64,000 nt of DNA, taken from Mytilus trossulus (Eukaryota; Mollusca; Bivalvia; Mytilida; Mytilidae). The DNA lies in the NCBI RefSeq assembly GCF_036588685.1, contig NC_086378.1:48478686-48542685 (forward strand), given 5' to 3'. Position numbers and translations under genes: made by a program. The notes beneath the pieces are model-generated. The model worked only from the letters and a program-made list of their open reading frames with translations, searched no databases and was not told the DNA's origin. Shown here piece by piece: positions 20,910 through 32,929 of this stretch; position 1 is the first letter of the stretch, and each line of letters starts with the position of its first letter.

Positions 20910-22004
20910 ATGGAAGGTATTAAAATTTTGTCAGTAAATTGCCAGGGTTTAGGCGATATTGGTAAAAGAAGAGATATTTTTGATTACTTGCGAGATAAAA
21001 ATTGTAATATATATTGTTTAGAAGATACTCATTTTACTCCATCACAAGAAAATGATATTGAAAACCTATGGGGATACAAATGCTATTTTAGCTCTTTTTC
21101 ATCAAACTCTAGAGGAGTAGCAATTTTTTTCAAAAATAATTTTGAGTTTCAAGTTCATAGAGAAAGAAGAGATTTATATGGAAATTATCTTGCATTAGAC
21201 GTAACAATTGAAAATCATAAGATAACCTTAATTGCTATTTATGGTCCAAATATGGACGATCCAGGTTTTTATGAAAAAATATCAGATATCATTGAAGATT
21301 TTGAGAATCAGTATTTTGTAATCTGTGGTGATTTTAATCTTGTGCTTAATCCTGAAATAGATTATTACAATTACTTACATGTAAACAATCCAAAAGCCAG
21401 GTTAAAATTATTGGAAATTATAGATAATCAAAGTATGGTTGACCCATACAGAGAACTATATCCAGATAAAAGACGTTATACTTGGAGAAAAAAGTCACCA
21501 TTGAAACAGTCAAGGCTAGACTTCTTTCTCATATCTGATGTGTTATTACCTTCTTTAAAAGATTCATATATAGAATCAAGCTATCGATCAGATCACTCCA
21601 TCATAGTTTTGCATTTAGTATTTAATGATTTCAAAAGGGGAAAAGGACTCTGGAAGTTTAATAACTCATTGCTATCTGACCAAGAATATTTAGACACAAT
21701 AAATGTAAAAATTGAAGATATAAAAAATCAGTATTCTGCAATACCACTTTCAGAAAAGCAGAACATTATGAATTCAGATTTTTTATTAAATATTGATGAT
21801 CAATTATTTTTGGAAACCTTATTAATGGAAATAAGAGGTAAAACTATAGCATTTAGTAGCTACAAGAAAAGAAAAGAGAGGGACAAAGAAGAAAATCTTA
21901 CAAAAGAGATTCAAAGGGCAGAAGAAAATATTAACAGCAATACTGACTTTCAGAGTCTTGAGGAAAAAAACAAGAGCTTAAAGACATTAGAGGGAAAAAA
22001 TTAA
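20910..22004 (+). pseudogene. LINE ORF2, endonuclease part (364 residues before frameshift)
   Basis: The protein opens with KILSVNCQGLG, the conserved start of L1-type endonucleases. It carries EDTHF (metal-binding Glu region), the YGPN motif, CGDFNLVLNPEIDYY, SRLDFFLIS and the terminal SDHSIIVLHL, which together form the exonuclease-endonuclease-phosphatase fold that nicks target DNA. A charged linker follows. The frame ends at TAA 22002-22004, just after the A-run of 'gggaaaaaattaagaggg'. Reading on in another frame restores typical linker sequence (RGSVLRSKAIWISEGEKPSK), so this stop is a frameshift rather than the true end. Confidence 0.9.
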
Positions 22005-22340
22005 GAGGGAGTGTACTAAGATCCAAGGCAATATGGATCTCAGAAGGTGAAAAACCTAGTAAATATTTTTGTAATTTGGAATCTAGAAATTTTACAAAAT
22101 TAAAATTATCCCTAAAGTACAAAAAGATGATGGAGAAATGATTAATAATCAAAAAGATATTCTCAAAGAGGTTAAAATTTTTTATCAAGAGTTGTACTAA
22201 AAAAAAATATTGTTACAGATAAGATTAAGAATTTTGATACTGTTTTTGATAAATACAATGTTATCAAATTAACAAATGAGGAGTCAGATGATCTAGAGGG
22301 TCCAATCTGTCTACATGAGGCATCAAATGTTTTAAAAGCA
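22005..22340 (+). pseudogene. LINE ORF2 linker with further frameshifts
   Basis: ORF2 homology continues in shifting frames: first SEGEKPSKYFCNLESRNF, then QKDDGEMINNQKDILKE, then (from about 22200) KNFDTVFDKYNVIKLTNEE. The switches lie near 22105 and at the A-run 22199-22207. Overall the first and last frames agree, so the indels sum to a multiple of three. All breaks are in or near homopolymer A tracts, so mutation or assembly error is possible. Confidence 0.75.
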
Positions 22341-24704
22341 ATGAAAAAGGATAAAAGTCCAGGATCATCCGGTTTTACAGCTGAATTTTTCAAAGTTTTT
22401 TGGGGAAAAATTGGTCCATTTGTAGTAAGATCCATAAATTATGGTTTTGAAAAAGGTCAACTCTCTGTTACACAGAGACAAGGCATAATTACATGTATAC
22501 CTAAAGGAGACAAACCACGACAGTTTCTTAAAAACTGGAGACCAATTACGCTCCTAAATACTTCTTACAAAATTGCATCAGGGCTTATTGCTAATAGATT
22601 TAAAAAAGTATTGGGAAATTTGATTGATCCTGATCAAACTGGCTTTGTACTAGGTCGATTTATAGGAGAAAACACAAGATTGTTATATGACTTGATGCAA
22701 ATTGCAGAAGACAAAAACCTACCAGGACTTCTCCTATTTGTCGACTTCGAAAAAGCGTTCGACTCATTATCATGGGATTTTCTACAAGAAGTATTAAAAA
22801 TTTTCAATTTTGGACAATCTATTTGTAATTGGGTGAAAATTTTCTACTCTAATATTAATTCAGCTGTAAACCAAGGGGGTAATTTATCAGATTTTTTTAA
22901 CATTGAACGTGGTTGTAGACAAGGCCATCCGCTTTCTCCTTATTTGTTTATATTGTGTGCTGAAATACTAGCTATTAAGCTTCGCAATAATAAGAAAATA
23001 AAAGGGTTAAAATCTGTTAGTATTGAAAATAAATTGTCTCAATTTGCTGATGATACTGCTATTATTTTAGATGGATCTGAAGAATCTCTAATGGAAAGCA
23101 TGAAAGACCTTAATTATTTTTGGGAAATCTCAGGTTTAAAAATTAACTACAGTAAAACCCAGGTTGTATGGATTGGCAGTATGAAATACAGTCAGAATGA
23201 ACTTTGTACTAGCTTAAACTTATCATGGGGTAAACATAATTTTTCGTACCTTGGAATAGACTTTGATGTAGATTTATCAAAGATGATACGATTAAATTAT
23301 GATAAAAAAATATTGGAGATTGAATCTCTTTTAAAGCAATGGAGCAAGAGAAACTTAACTCCAATAGGGCGTATTACAGTGGTTAAAACATTGGCATTAC
23401 CAAAGCTAATCCATCTGTGTTCATCATTGCCAAATCCAGACTCTAGATTTATTCAAAAACTTGATAACTTGTTTTATAGTTTTGTTTGGCAAAAACCAGT
23501 TGGTAAAGTTAAGAGAGAAACATTAGTTAAAGATTATTTTGAAGGGGGTCTAAAAATGATTTGTTTGAAACCTTTCATAAAATCAAAAAAATGTACATGG
23601 GTTAGAAGATTGATCAATAATAAAAAATTACAGGACACTCTTGCTTTCTATGGGATTGATTCTGACTTATTAAAAAATACAGGTGTCAAAAACATAGAAA
23701 AAAGTATGAATGTATGCACAAATCCATTTTGGAAAGATGTTTTGAGTGCCTGGAAAGAAATTGTTTCATTAAATACTGAATATACATGGGAATATTTTTT
23801 GAATATGCCTTTATGGTTTAATGAGAAAATTGAAATAGAAAATGATGTTGTTTTCTACAAAGACTGGTATGATAAAGGTGTACACATTGTAAATGATTTA
23901 TTAGATGAAGCCGGAGAATTTTTTTCTCTGACTGAATTCCAGAAGGTGTATCAAATACGTACAGATTTTCTGAAATATTATGGCTTAATAAATTGTGTTA
24001 AACAGTATTCACAACAGTTTGTTAAAAATGCTACATCGCCAATTAAGAATTGTTACCCAAGCATTCCTAATAATATCAAGATTTTTTTTAAACATAAAAA
24101 AGGTTCCAAAGATATGTACCTCATATTGAGAAAAAATCTTACGGAACCAACAAATAAAATGAAAATTATGGAAAAGTTTGGTGTCACTAATGATGAAATG
24201 AAACTCATTTATACACTTCCATTTAAAACTACTACAAATAGTAGAGCACAGTGGTTTCAATACAGGATAAACCACTTAGTTTTGACTACTAATTATTTTC
24301 TGGAAAAGATAAAACTTGTACAAAGCCCTCTTTGTACTTTTTGTAATATACAACCAGAAACCATTATACACTTATTGTGGGAATGTGAAGAAGTACAAAT
24401 TTTGTTAGAAAATTTTGATACATGGACTTCATCTACAGCACATGTAACACTTAACTATAATTGTAAGACTTTTGTATTTGGTATTTTTGATGTTAGAAAT
24501 TGTATTGTACAAAATAAGATATTGCTCTGTATTAAGTATTATATTTACTCAAGTCGATGTTTGAAAAAAGTTCTATCACTTCAGGCACTCAAGCATAAGT
24601 TAAATGATCTGTACTGTACTGAAAAAACTGTAGCTATTTACAAACAAAACCAAGAACAGTTTGAGAGAGAATGGAATAGCTGGCACTTTCTGAGTTTATA
24701 CTGA
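22341..24704 (+). pseudogene. LINE ORF2, reverse transcriptase and C-terminal part (787 residues)
   Basis: A long intact frame. RT blocks in order: KDKSPGSSGFTAEFFK; GIITCIPKGDKPRQFLKNWRPITLLN; DQTGFVLGRF; LLFVDFEKAFDSLSW (first catalytic Asp); GCRQGHPLSPYLFILC (the usual D of RQGDPLSP is H here); and FADDTAIILDGS (the catalytic Asp pair in an FADD box). The thumb and a long C-terminal region follow. Near the end CTFCNIQPETIIHLLWEC gives a C-x2-C-x8-H-x4-C zinc-binding pattern typical of L1/Tx1 ORF2. The family primes reverse transcription at the nicked target. The coding length from the RT to the end is near that expected for the clade. Only the upstream frame breaks disable the element. Confidence 0.92.
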
Positions 24705-25183
24705 GAACAATCACACAAATACATGAGACCTTTGTTTTTTAATTTGCTAATGAAAACCTACAAATCCGGCTCTTTACTTTCCACCTTTCTTGAATCAGAA
24801 ACCATATAAGGACAGTAATATATAGAGCAAACCACAGATTACCAATTCTTCTTTATTTTTTTTTATTTTTTTTTCTAAAAATTATTTTTGTTACTTTTTT
24901 GACAAACTTTTGATTTTTTTCTTTTATTTTTCTCTATCCATTTTTTTTTCTTATTCAAAATTTTACTATAGAAATAAAACAAAACATAGATAAATTAGTT
25001 TGCAGCAGAAAACTCAAACTGTTCTTTAGAATTAGTAATTGTAAGAAGTATTAAAATTAACTTAATTATAATTATCTGTAATTGTATTACCTGCATTGTA
25101 AAGAATAATTTATATACTTTTGTATATTATCATGATCATGTATTGTGTTTTGATAAAATAAAATAAATATAAAAAAAAAAAAA
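24705..25183 (+). other. LINE 3' UTR and A-rich tail
   Basis: T-rich then A-rich non-coding sequence after the ORF2 stop. AATAAA-like motifs (ataaaataaaataaat, about 25153-25168) precede the terminal A-run. The tail is followed by cttgaaag and then, at 25192, duplicated segment B. Confidence 0.75.
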
Positions 25184-25191
25184 CTTGAAAG

Positions 25192-26798
25192 CGGATTGCG
25201 TTAGGTTTTTTTACTCGCTCTGGATATCTTTTGTTTTACTCTTACTTAAACAGCGTAAAGGGTCAATGTGTTGATTACTGAACTCTGAACCTGTACGAAA
25301 CAAAGTTAGATAGTATTTCTATTCATCTTCCACATTTTTACATCCGCAATCACCGATCGGATGCGAATCACCAGCACTGAACAATTCCTCTCTCAGAATA
25401 ACCGTACCCGTCCGGTCGTGATGTTGCATTCGTTCAAATGTATAAACGTTGAAATTTCAAGTTGTTAAAACAATTCAGAAAGAAAGATTTACAGAAATGT
25501 GTGATGGTTAAAATGCCTTGTATATATTAGTGCTGTGGTAGTTGTCTTTCCTTGATGACTAAATGAGATACTGGCATCAAATTCCAGGTACAAACAAATT
25601 GCACCTGCTAACCGAAAGCTCTGTTGAAATCAAGTCAAAACGAGTCACGAACTAAAATGAGTTTTATCTTATAATTCATACCCAATAAGATTATCAAAAA
25701 GCTAAGAAATCTAAACAAGATTAGAAGAAGAAACTTTTTCTGCAATTATGTGATTAATATTATAGAAGGGATACATATCAAGAGACCATAATATTAGTAC
25801 AGGTACAGGATAACTATCTTATATACTGGATCCTTGAAATGTTTATCAAATACCTGACCATAACTGAGTGTACATTTTGTAGTCAAGTCCATATCTTAGA
25901 TACATTGTACTATAAGCAATGTTTTAACTGCATTTGGTGTATGATATATTCGAAATGTTTACATGTCCCTCATGGATAACTGTTAGTACTCTCAGATAAA
26001 CAATCACCCGGCCACCTCCACTCTGTGTTTTTGTTACTTGTCTGATAAGTTAAGCCTTTTTCAACTTTTTTTTTGGTTGTAGTTCGTTCTTATGCTGTAC
26101 TGTTTCCCTACTGTCCCATTTTAGGGGAGGATTGAAATCCTGCTAACATGTTTAACCTCAGCACATTATGTATGTATAAATGTGCATGTTCCAAGTCAGG
26201 AGCCTAAAATTCAGTGGTTGTTATTCGTTGATGTGTTACATATTTGTTTTTCTTTTATTTTTTGTACAAAGATTAGAAAATACGTTTTCTCGTTTGAATT
26301 ATTTTACATTTGTCATTTCGGTGCCTTTTATAGTGAACTATGCGGTATGAGCTTTGCTCATTGTTGAAGGTAGTACGATGACCTACAAATGTATTGTTGT
26401 TAATTTCTGTGTGGCATTTGGTCTCTTGTTGAGAGTTGTCTAATTGGCAATCATACCATATCTTTTTTTTTCTTCGTTTGTCAGATATTCTGGTATTGAG
26501 TTGACCAATTATATCAAATTCGATGTATTCTTCTGAAAATGAGGCAGAGGTAGCCGTGTCTGTTGTTTCTTTAATTTTAAATTAAAATAATAATAATGGT
26601 AACATTTTTGTCATACATGATTTATGTGACCTCATCTTCATGGTTCATATGTTAATTAATGATTTAGTGTTTGGTCGAATTCTCAGATGCTATAGACTAC
26701 ATATATTTAAATTATGCAGTTAAGTTACTTTGTTGTACTGACTGATAATAGAATACAGGCTGAATTGCATTTTAATGGAACGTATTGTTGCTAGTATG
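25192..26798 (+). repeat. Duplicated segment, copy B (partner at 13557-15245)
   Basis: Co-linear copy of 13557-15245 with high identity. It lacks the 51-bp internal duplication of copy A. It starts within 10 bp of the LINE tail and ends at gttgctagtatgc, after which it diverges from copy A. The high-copy family segment lies at about 25975-26465. Confidence 0.9.
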
Positions 26799-26819
26799 CG
26801 TTACTTTTCTACATTTGCT

Positions 26820-27143
26820 AGAGGAATAGGCGGAGGGTTGAAATCTCATAAACATGTTTAACCCCGCCGCATTTTAGCGCCTGTCCCAAGTCAGGAGCCT
26901 CTGGTCTTTGTTAGTCTTGTATTATTTTGATTTTAGTTTCTTGAGTACAATTTGGAAATTAGTATGGTGTTCATTATCACTGAACTAGTTTATATGTGTT
27001 TAGGGGCCAGCCGAAGGAAGCCTCCGGGTTCGGGAATTTCTCGTTACATTGAAGACCTGTTGGTGACCTTCTGCTGTTGTATTTTCTATGGTCGGGTTGT
27101 TGTCTCTTTGATACATTCCCCATTTCCATTCTCAATTTTATGA
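26820..27143 (+). repeat. Dispersed mussel-type repeat, forward copy
   Basis: Runs from catgtttaaccccgccgca through gtcccaagtcaggagcc, ggggccagccgaagg and tatggtcgggttgttgtctc to attctcaatttta. Its 3' half is the reverse complement of the copies at 12727-12955 and 27875-28090. The first part recurs in segments A and B and in the 36.4-kb inverted arm. Confidence 0.8.
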
Positions 27144-28840
27144 AGATATTAAAGGGACCTTTAAATATAGATAGTTGCAGAGAAACAGAGAATACAATGG
27201 CAAATTACGAAAGACAAGAACAGGCGAACATGTCATCAAAACATTTATAGTACGCAAAAATAAAAACAATTATAGACTGAACCCCATCATACCATTGGAT
27301 TCATAACTGGTACTCCGGAAAGGAAACCAGATCCTGTTTTACAAAATTAATGTTCGACAAATGCAATCTCATTCGATTATTTCCCAAAGAATCGAAGGCG
27401 GGATTGCGGGGGCATCAATGAAAACATATATGTGGTCATCTATAGCGCATATTTATTTCATTTTACCAGCTTGTGTAGGCGTACGTAGGATTTCCACAGG
27501 GAAATGTTTCAATTTTACCACTTTACACCGTTGCTTCTATAGTATCATAGTTGACAGAAACTTATTAGTGAAACCATGGTAGAAAACACTCGCCGTAGAC
27601 TATCGTATCAAACCAGAGATTTATACAGCTCATGTAGGCGCTGCTGCAATATCCTACATTTAAATTAAACGTTCACGTGAGGGCAGCTTTACAATTTTGT
27701 TGTTAAGTTTTTTTTCTCAACCGATCCTTATTGTTAATTTCTTAGGGAATTGCTTTATTTTTTCTTTTAAAAAAATCTGTAAATTAACTGACAGATATAT
27801 TCTAACTGTAAAACAAGTGCCGTTAATTTACAAGACATTTACTCCCTAGCTGTGAGTATAAAAATCATGTTAAAATTGAGAATGGAAATGGGGAATGTGT
27901 CAAAGAGACAACAATCCGACCATAGAACAGACAACAGCAGAAGGTCACCAACAGGTCGTCAATGCAGCGAGAAATTCCCGCACCTGGAGGCGTCCTTCAG
28001 CTGGCCCCTAAATAAAGAGTTTAGTGATAACGAACGCCATACTAAACTCCAAATTGTACACAAGAAATTAAAATTAAAAATAAGATCTTTTTTATAAAAC
28101 AGCTACATTTTCAAGGAAACACATCAGTTGTCTGAAAACCGACAATGCTGTTGCCTTGATGTTTACTGCACATGTTATTTCATATACAATAGGAAAAAAA
28201 AAAAAACTTATCCAGTATGTCTGCCCTGCGATCAGAAGTTCTTAGACTGAGATTTTACAATAAAGCAAATAATATTTTCTTCTTTTTTTTTAAATAATTA
28301 GAAAAATACTTATAATAGGAAATGGTATTCCAACAATATGCAACATCAAAACTAGACAAGTATATCGAGGGTATTAATGGGGGTTCCTACATGACGTATA
28401 ACATTTAAAACTCTTGCCAAATATGACGTTAACGATATTTGTTTGTGCATCACGTTTATATGTACACTTTCTTTTAGCAGATTGAAAAAATCGACTGAAT
28501 TTGACGACTTACCCTTAATTGTTTCCAAAAATAACGGAACGATAATTATTTTAATTTGAGTTCTCTGACGAATCACTAATAGGATATATGACGAATCACG
28601 GTAACATTGTAACCAATTTGACACTAAAGGTAGTCGAAAATGAACGTTTGACGACTGACGGTACATGGAATTACAACCCTCTATAATGCTTCCTACATAT
28701 GCATGAATATACTTCAGCAAAATTGAGATTAAGAAAATAGTGATGTTGAAATCAAATGTATTTGGTCGTTTTTAAAGCGAAGGAAAATATATAAGTGATG
28801 GTGTTTATAAACCATGATATTTTAGATTTATTTAATGTAT
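27144..28840. other. No gene recognised; contains one dispersed repeat
   Basis: AT-rich sequence. A reverse copy of the dispersed family lies at 27875-28090. A 122-codon minus frame (28352-28720) has no recognised motif, weak protein character and no supporting splice or start context, so I do not call it a gene. Confidence 0.4.
27875..28090 (-). repeat. Dispersed mussel-type repeat, reverse copy
   Basis: Shares gaatggaaatggggaatgtg, caaagagacaacaatccgac and gaaattcccgcacc with 12727-12955. It is the reverse complement of 26905-27140. Confidence 0.75.
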
Positions 28841-30996
28841 GTGAAGTTAGCAGCCGGTTCGTTATTCGTTATTCGATATTGAAAATTTTGTTGAAAAATC
28901 ATAAAAACAAAAAGAAATACTTAATAACATTAAAGCAAGATTTTCATAGTTAAGAGGACTGATAAGATATGTAGAAAATCGTTTCATGACCTCTTCCAAA
29001 TGCCGTAAATTATCGTTGTTCTCCAATATAAACCCTTTTCTAGCTAGCATACAATTTATTTGTCTTTATGTAATATGGATTTTTTTTCAATAAAAGAAAT
29101 TCGAAGGTGTACTTTTATATTTGAGTTTCTTAAAACAAAAAGTAAAACCGATCACGCAAGACACATTTTGGAATATAAATAGAAATCTTTATGGAAAGCC
29201 CAAAAGAGAAATATATAGTGAAAATCTACGTGAGACCGCTTATATGAGGATGAGACCCCCCTGGTGTTACAATGTCCAAAAAATTCTACTAAATCATAGA
29301 CACTGTATATATAAAGGCTGTATCAGAAGGATTTCCTAGAATAATGTCATCTTCGATATCTACGGAGGGTTGACATTGTCACTTTTTAGCTGAAAAAATG
29401 TCAAAATTTAAGGACAAAGAGCACAGGGAAATAATGAGAGCCCTCTGCTCTCTCAATATTTCTCATAGTATGCAGACATTTAGTTAATAAGTAGATACAA
29501 ACGTGACTCAAAGGAATTTGGGTACACTTTTTGTCTTCCGTGTATACGGAGCGCCCAATGTGCCAGTTGGATATTTAAAATTTAAAGTGAAAATCTACCT
29601 GAGACCGCTTTAATGAGGTTGATACCCCCTGGTCTTTCAATGTACACATATTCAACTAAATCATAAACTGTATACATAAAGGTTGTATCAGAAGGATTTC
29701 CCAGAATAATGTCATCTTTGATATCTACGGAGGCTCATGATACAACTTTTATATATACAGTGTCTATGATCTAGTTGAATTGTATGGACATTGAAAGACT
29801 AGGAGAGTCTCACCCTCATTTAAGCTGTCTCAGGTAGGTTTTCTTTATAATTTAGTCACGTTTGTATCTAACTATTATTTAAATGTCTGCATAATATTAG
29901 AAAGATTGAGAGGTCATGGGGCTCTCACAAGTGCCCTGTGCCCTTTGTCCTGAAATTTTGACAATTGTTAGCTGAAAAGTGACCATCAAAGCCTTCCGTA
30001 GATATTGAAGATGACATTATTTTCGGAAATCCTTTTGATACAACCTTTATATATACTCGAATTTTATGGACTTATAAAGACCAGGTGGCTTTCAACCTCA
30101 TTTAAGCGGTCTCAGGTAGGGTTTCACTATATATTTCTGTTTTTTAGGCTTTCCATATTTATTTCTATTTATATTTCCATATGTAGGAGGGTCTCATTGG
30201 GGGTTCAGTTCTGGATCCCCTTTACTGTTTTGTCAGATTCCCGTATCCCGCTTATACTATGTACCAAAGCATTTTTTGCAATTTCCCGTGTCTCGCTAGA
30301 CCTCAATTCCCGTTTTCACGGCACAATAATTTGACTTTCCCGTGTCACGCTTACGAAAAATCGGCATTCCCACGTCACGCTTAGACCCCGATGAGACCCA
30401 CTATGTATTAGAGTGATCGGTTGTGTGTTTTTGTTTTAAGAAATTTTAGATATAAAATAACATTTTTGGCGTGGTTTTATTGAGAAAAAAAAACAATATA
30501 TCATCATGCATCGTTGACACCTTAATGGAATTTGATGCGACTGTCATACAAGTGGGAGGTTTAGCTAGCAATAAAACCAGGTTCAATCATGCATATTTTC
30601 TACATTAGAAAATGCCTGTACCAAGTCAGGAATATGACAGTTGTTATCCATTCGTTTGATGTGTTTGGACTTTTGATTTTTGATTTTCCTTTTTGAATTT
30701 TCCTTTGAGTTCAGTATTTTTGTGTTTTTTTCTTTCATAAAGACAAATATGCAAGTTACTTAAGCATTAATTATTAAGGGTTTATATTCGAGGACAACGA
30801 GAGTTTAAGACAACTTGATTGGGTAATAAGACGATTTCCTATGCATCTTTTCGCTCCTTTCAACTATAAAAATCATGCCTTTAATGTTATCAAATATTAT
30901 TTTTAATTTGATGATTTTAAAATTTGAATAACCAACCGACTACTAGCAGCCTGTTGGATATTGAATATCAAATAACGAACCGGCTTCTAACTTCAC
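28841..30996. mobile_element. Foldback (palindromic) non-autonomous element, 2.16 kb, with terminal inverted repeats
   Basis: Terminal inverted repeats of about 40 bp: left 28841-28884 (gtgaagttagcagccggttc...) and right about 30955-30996, the reverse complement with few mismatches. Inside is a long nested inverted repeat: 29100-29515 pairs with about 29850-30190 plus 30405-30470. A shared module (tgagaccgctt...tatctacgga) appears four times: forward at about 29215-29370 and 29585-29735, reverse at about 29735-29845 and 29990-30130. The right arm holds an extra 200 bp (30190-30405) of another repeat. No transposase is encoded and no clear target-site duplication was found. This layout fits a foldback or MITE-like DNA element. 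Confidence 0.75.
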
Positions 30997-31044
30997 ACCC
31001 ATCCTTATGATATTGAACACTTTATTAATTGTAATGTTTCAATG

Positions 31045-31165
31045 AAGTTCGTGTTGCTTAGTCTTCTAAGTTTGACTTCTGTACTATTATTTGTCTGTTA
31101 ATCTTTTCAATTTACGAGTTTGTCTGGCTCTCTGGTATCTTTAGTCCCTCTTTTCAAACTTCATA
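31045..31165 (+). repeat. Dispersed repeat (gtgttgcttagtctt family)
   Basis: Similar in order to 44960-45118: gtgttgcttagtctt, ctattatttgtctgtt, gagtttg.ct.ctctg.tat and ccctctttt. Two diverged copies of one family. Confidence 0.65.
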
Positions 31166-31439
31166 GCTCTAATTGTTGAGAAATGTAGTGGTCAGGTTTA
31201 ATAAAATAGAACAATTTTAAGCTCATGCCATTCAAAAACAATATTTAAGGAATGTCACACCTACGACATAACGATATAGTCTACATGGACAATTTTAGAA
31301 AAACATGAAAAAAATCATCATCTTTTTATATCTCCTAGGGTCTTTTTTATGTAGTGACATGAATCAAGTGACATGTCATATTACTATGTCATATTACTAA
31401 AAAAAATCCCGCGCGGGTTGAAGAATACTTCAAACTGTT

Positions 31440-31445
31440 TTTATT
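31440..31445 (-). terminator. Possible polyadenylation signal (AATAAA, minus) for the fucosyltransferase
   Basis: TTTATT on the plus strand lies about 260 bp after the fucosyltransferase stop in its transcription direction. In AT-rich sequence such hexamers are common, so support is weak. Confidence 0.25.
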
Positions 31446-31706
31446 AACTGGTGCGTTATGGTGATAGATTTGTTTAGTTTGTCAGTAAATCTTCCATAGG
31501 AGTTTGAATGTCCAATTAGTAGCTTCTGTCTCGGTTTTACAACGGAGGAAATAACTCAGAAAAGAAAAAGACAGCATGGAACACTGATCAATAAAATATT
31601 TTTCAGTGGTATAGAAACCTCTGTCAACTGATATTCTTTTCGGGGAAGAGTTAACATATATCGGATGACTTCAAATGTTTTAGGTATTTCAATCGTCGGG
31701 AATCGT

Positions 31707-32791
31707 TCACATTCCAATCCATCCAGGGTAGAAAAAATCAGAATAATCCTTGCTGTACTGTGTTCGTAAGAAAGATCCTTCTTTTGCGGGCCATTTGAAA
31801 TATGTGACTTCTCCTCCCGTGAGCCATCCTATCCACCAGCCAAACGACCCGACTGTTGTTATTGTATGATTACATAATGCTAAAGTAGCTACAACTATCT
31901 CCCTTTTCGGATAAGATGTATATATAATATTTGTGTTGTTAGGTATATTAGCTTTAGTCCATGGTACGTCTAAAGATGATATAATAAATTTTACATTTTG
32001 ATATTTGGAATTGAAATAGTGCATGGCCTTCGTCAAATATTGTGATGTTGCTACATTAAAACCTAATCCATGATTTACCATGTCTCCACGGCGTATATGA
32101 ACACCGACAAGAGTTATATTCCTTGCGGATCTTATATCGAGTCGTTTGATTATTTGATTTATATTATTTTCTGCTTCTTGACGAATGCGATCTCTAAATG
32201 TGAATTGTTTCTTCAGTTCAATTCTAGAATCATAAAAATATTTCCAAGATTGTAGACATGGAAAAATTCTTGAATTGTTAGAATTGGGAAAGTTAATCAG
32301 ATTTGGTTCATATGCACAAGCCTGTTTTTCTCTTCGTACAGTAAATTTGTTACATATGTTTATGTTATCCCAAATATCGATGTCATGGAGTTTGAATACA
32401 AGATTGACCTCTGAATGTTTCGAGACAATTATCCGCATACCTTTATACATCGCAATACCAAAGTTTGAAGCAAATTGAAACATCTGGTTTCCGAAGCCAT
32501 TCATAAAGATCGGACATAAACAATGACTGAGATTGCCAAGTGTCGGATTCATAGTCGATGTTTGCAACCTTGTAGTAGTAGACGAATAATTCACTTGCTT
32601 CATAAACGCTTTGGTTGATCCTGGAATGTTTTTTCCTATTTTGTTTGATGAGTACTTGCTCGTCGAGTTGCTGTCTTTAAGTACGTAAAACTGATAATTA
32701 AAAATTTCGAAATAATTGGACGTGTTTGTAGCCGTGTAAAACAAAAAAAATATCAGCACAACGATACAGACTATACACGGGATTACTAACC
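31707..32791 (-). CDS. Galactoside alpha-1,2-fucosyltransferase-like protein (GT11), terminal exon
   Basis: The exon opens after a splice acceptor (tttttttgtttcag, minus strand, AG at 32793-32792) and ends at the stop at 31707. Its first codons read LVIPCIVCIVV, continuing into LIFFLFYTA. This forms a roughly 20-residue hydrophobic anchor, as expected for a type II Golgi membrane enzyme. The GTG at 32759 is therefore not a start; the true ATG must lie in an upstream exon. Counting from that GTG, the GT11 motifs are GFGNQMFQFAS (88-98), HIRRGD (221-226, GDP-fucose binding) and TVGSFGWWIGWLTGG (302-316). Several NxS/T sites (for example NITL, NHTI) suit a lumenal domain. The family adds fucose in alpha-1,2 linkage to galactose; the acceptor here is unknown. 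The frame is intact. Confidence 0.9.
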
Positions 32792-32929
32792 CTGAAACAA
32801 AAAAAGAAACAAATATTAACCAATGGCTTAAAATGCATTATAAATTGTCCGGTTAATACAGTCTTTATATTATGTATATTCCATTTGAACTGGTCATTAA
32901 CACAGGTCTTAAATATCGAAACATATCAA

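Larger units (their letters stand above)
20576..25183 (+). mobile_element. Non-LTR retrotransposon (LINE, L1/Tx1-like), 5'-truncated and frameshifted
   Basis: The element runs from an uncertain 5' end after the inverted repeat, through a long broken ORF2 (20910-24704), to an AT-rich 3' UTR and an A-rich tail (aaataaaataaatat then about 13 A, ending about 25183). ORF2 encodes an apurinic/apyrimidinic-type endonuclease, a reverse transcriptase and a C-terminal zinc-knuckle-like motif, the L1/Tx1 layout. No ORF1 is present in the 335 bp upstream, so the copy is probably 5'-truncated. Three frame breaks in the linker make it non-autonomous. I found no clear target-site duplication. The tail abuts duplicated segment B at 25192. 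Confidence 0.9.

Noticed and set aside
20609-20923. LINE ORF1
   Set aside because: The 104-codon frame has no RRM, coiled coil or zinc knuckle, is hydrophobic at its end, and overlaps the ORF2 start. It looks like a chance frame.
28352-28720. 122-codon minus-strand gene
   Set aside because: No motif, no splice context and weak protein-like composition. It is most likely chance in AT-rich DNA.
32759-32759. GTG as the translation start of the fucosyltransferase
   Set aside because: GTG starts are not normal in animal nuclear genes. The frame continues upstream to a good splice acceptor and completes a membrane anchor.
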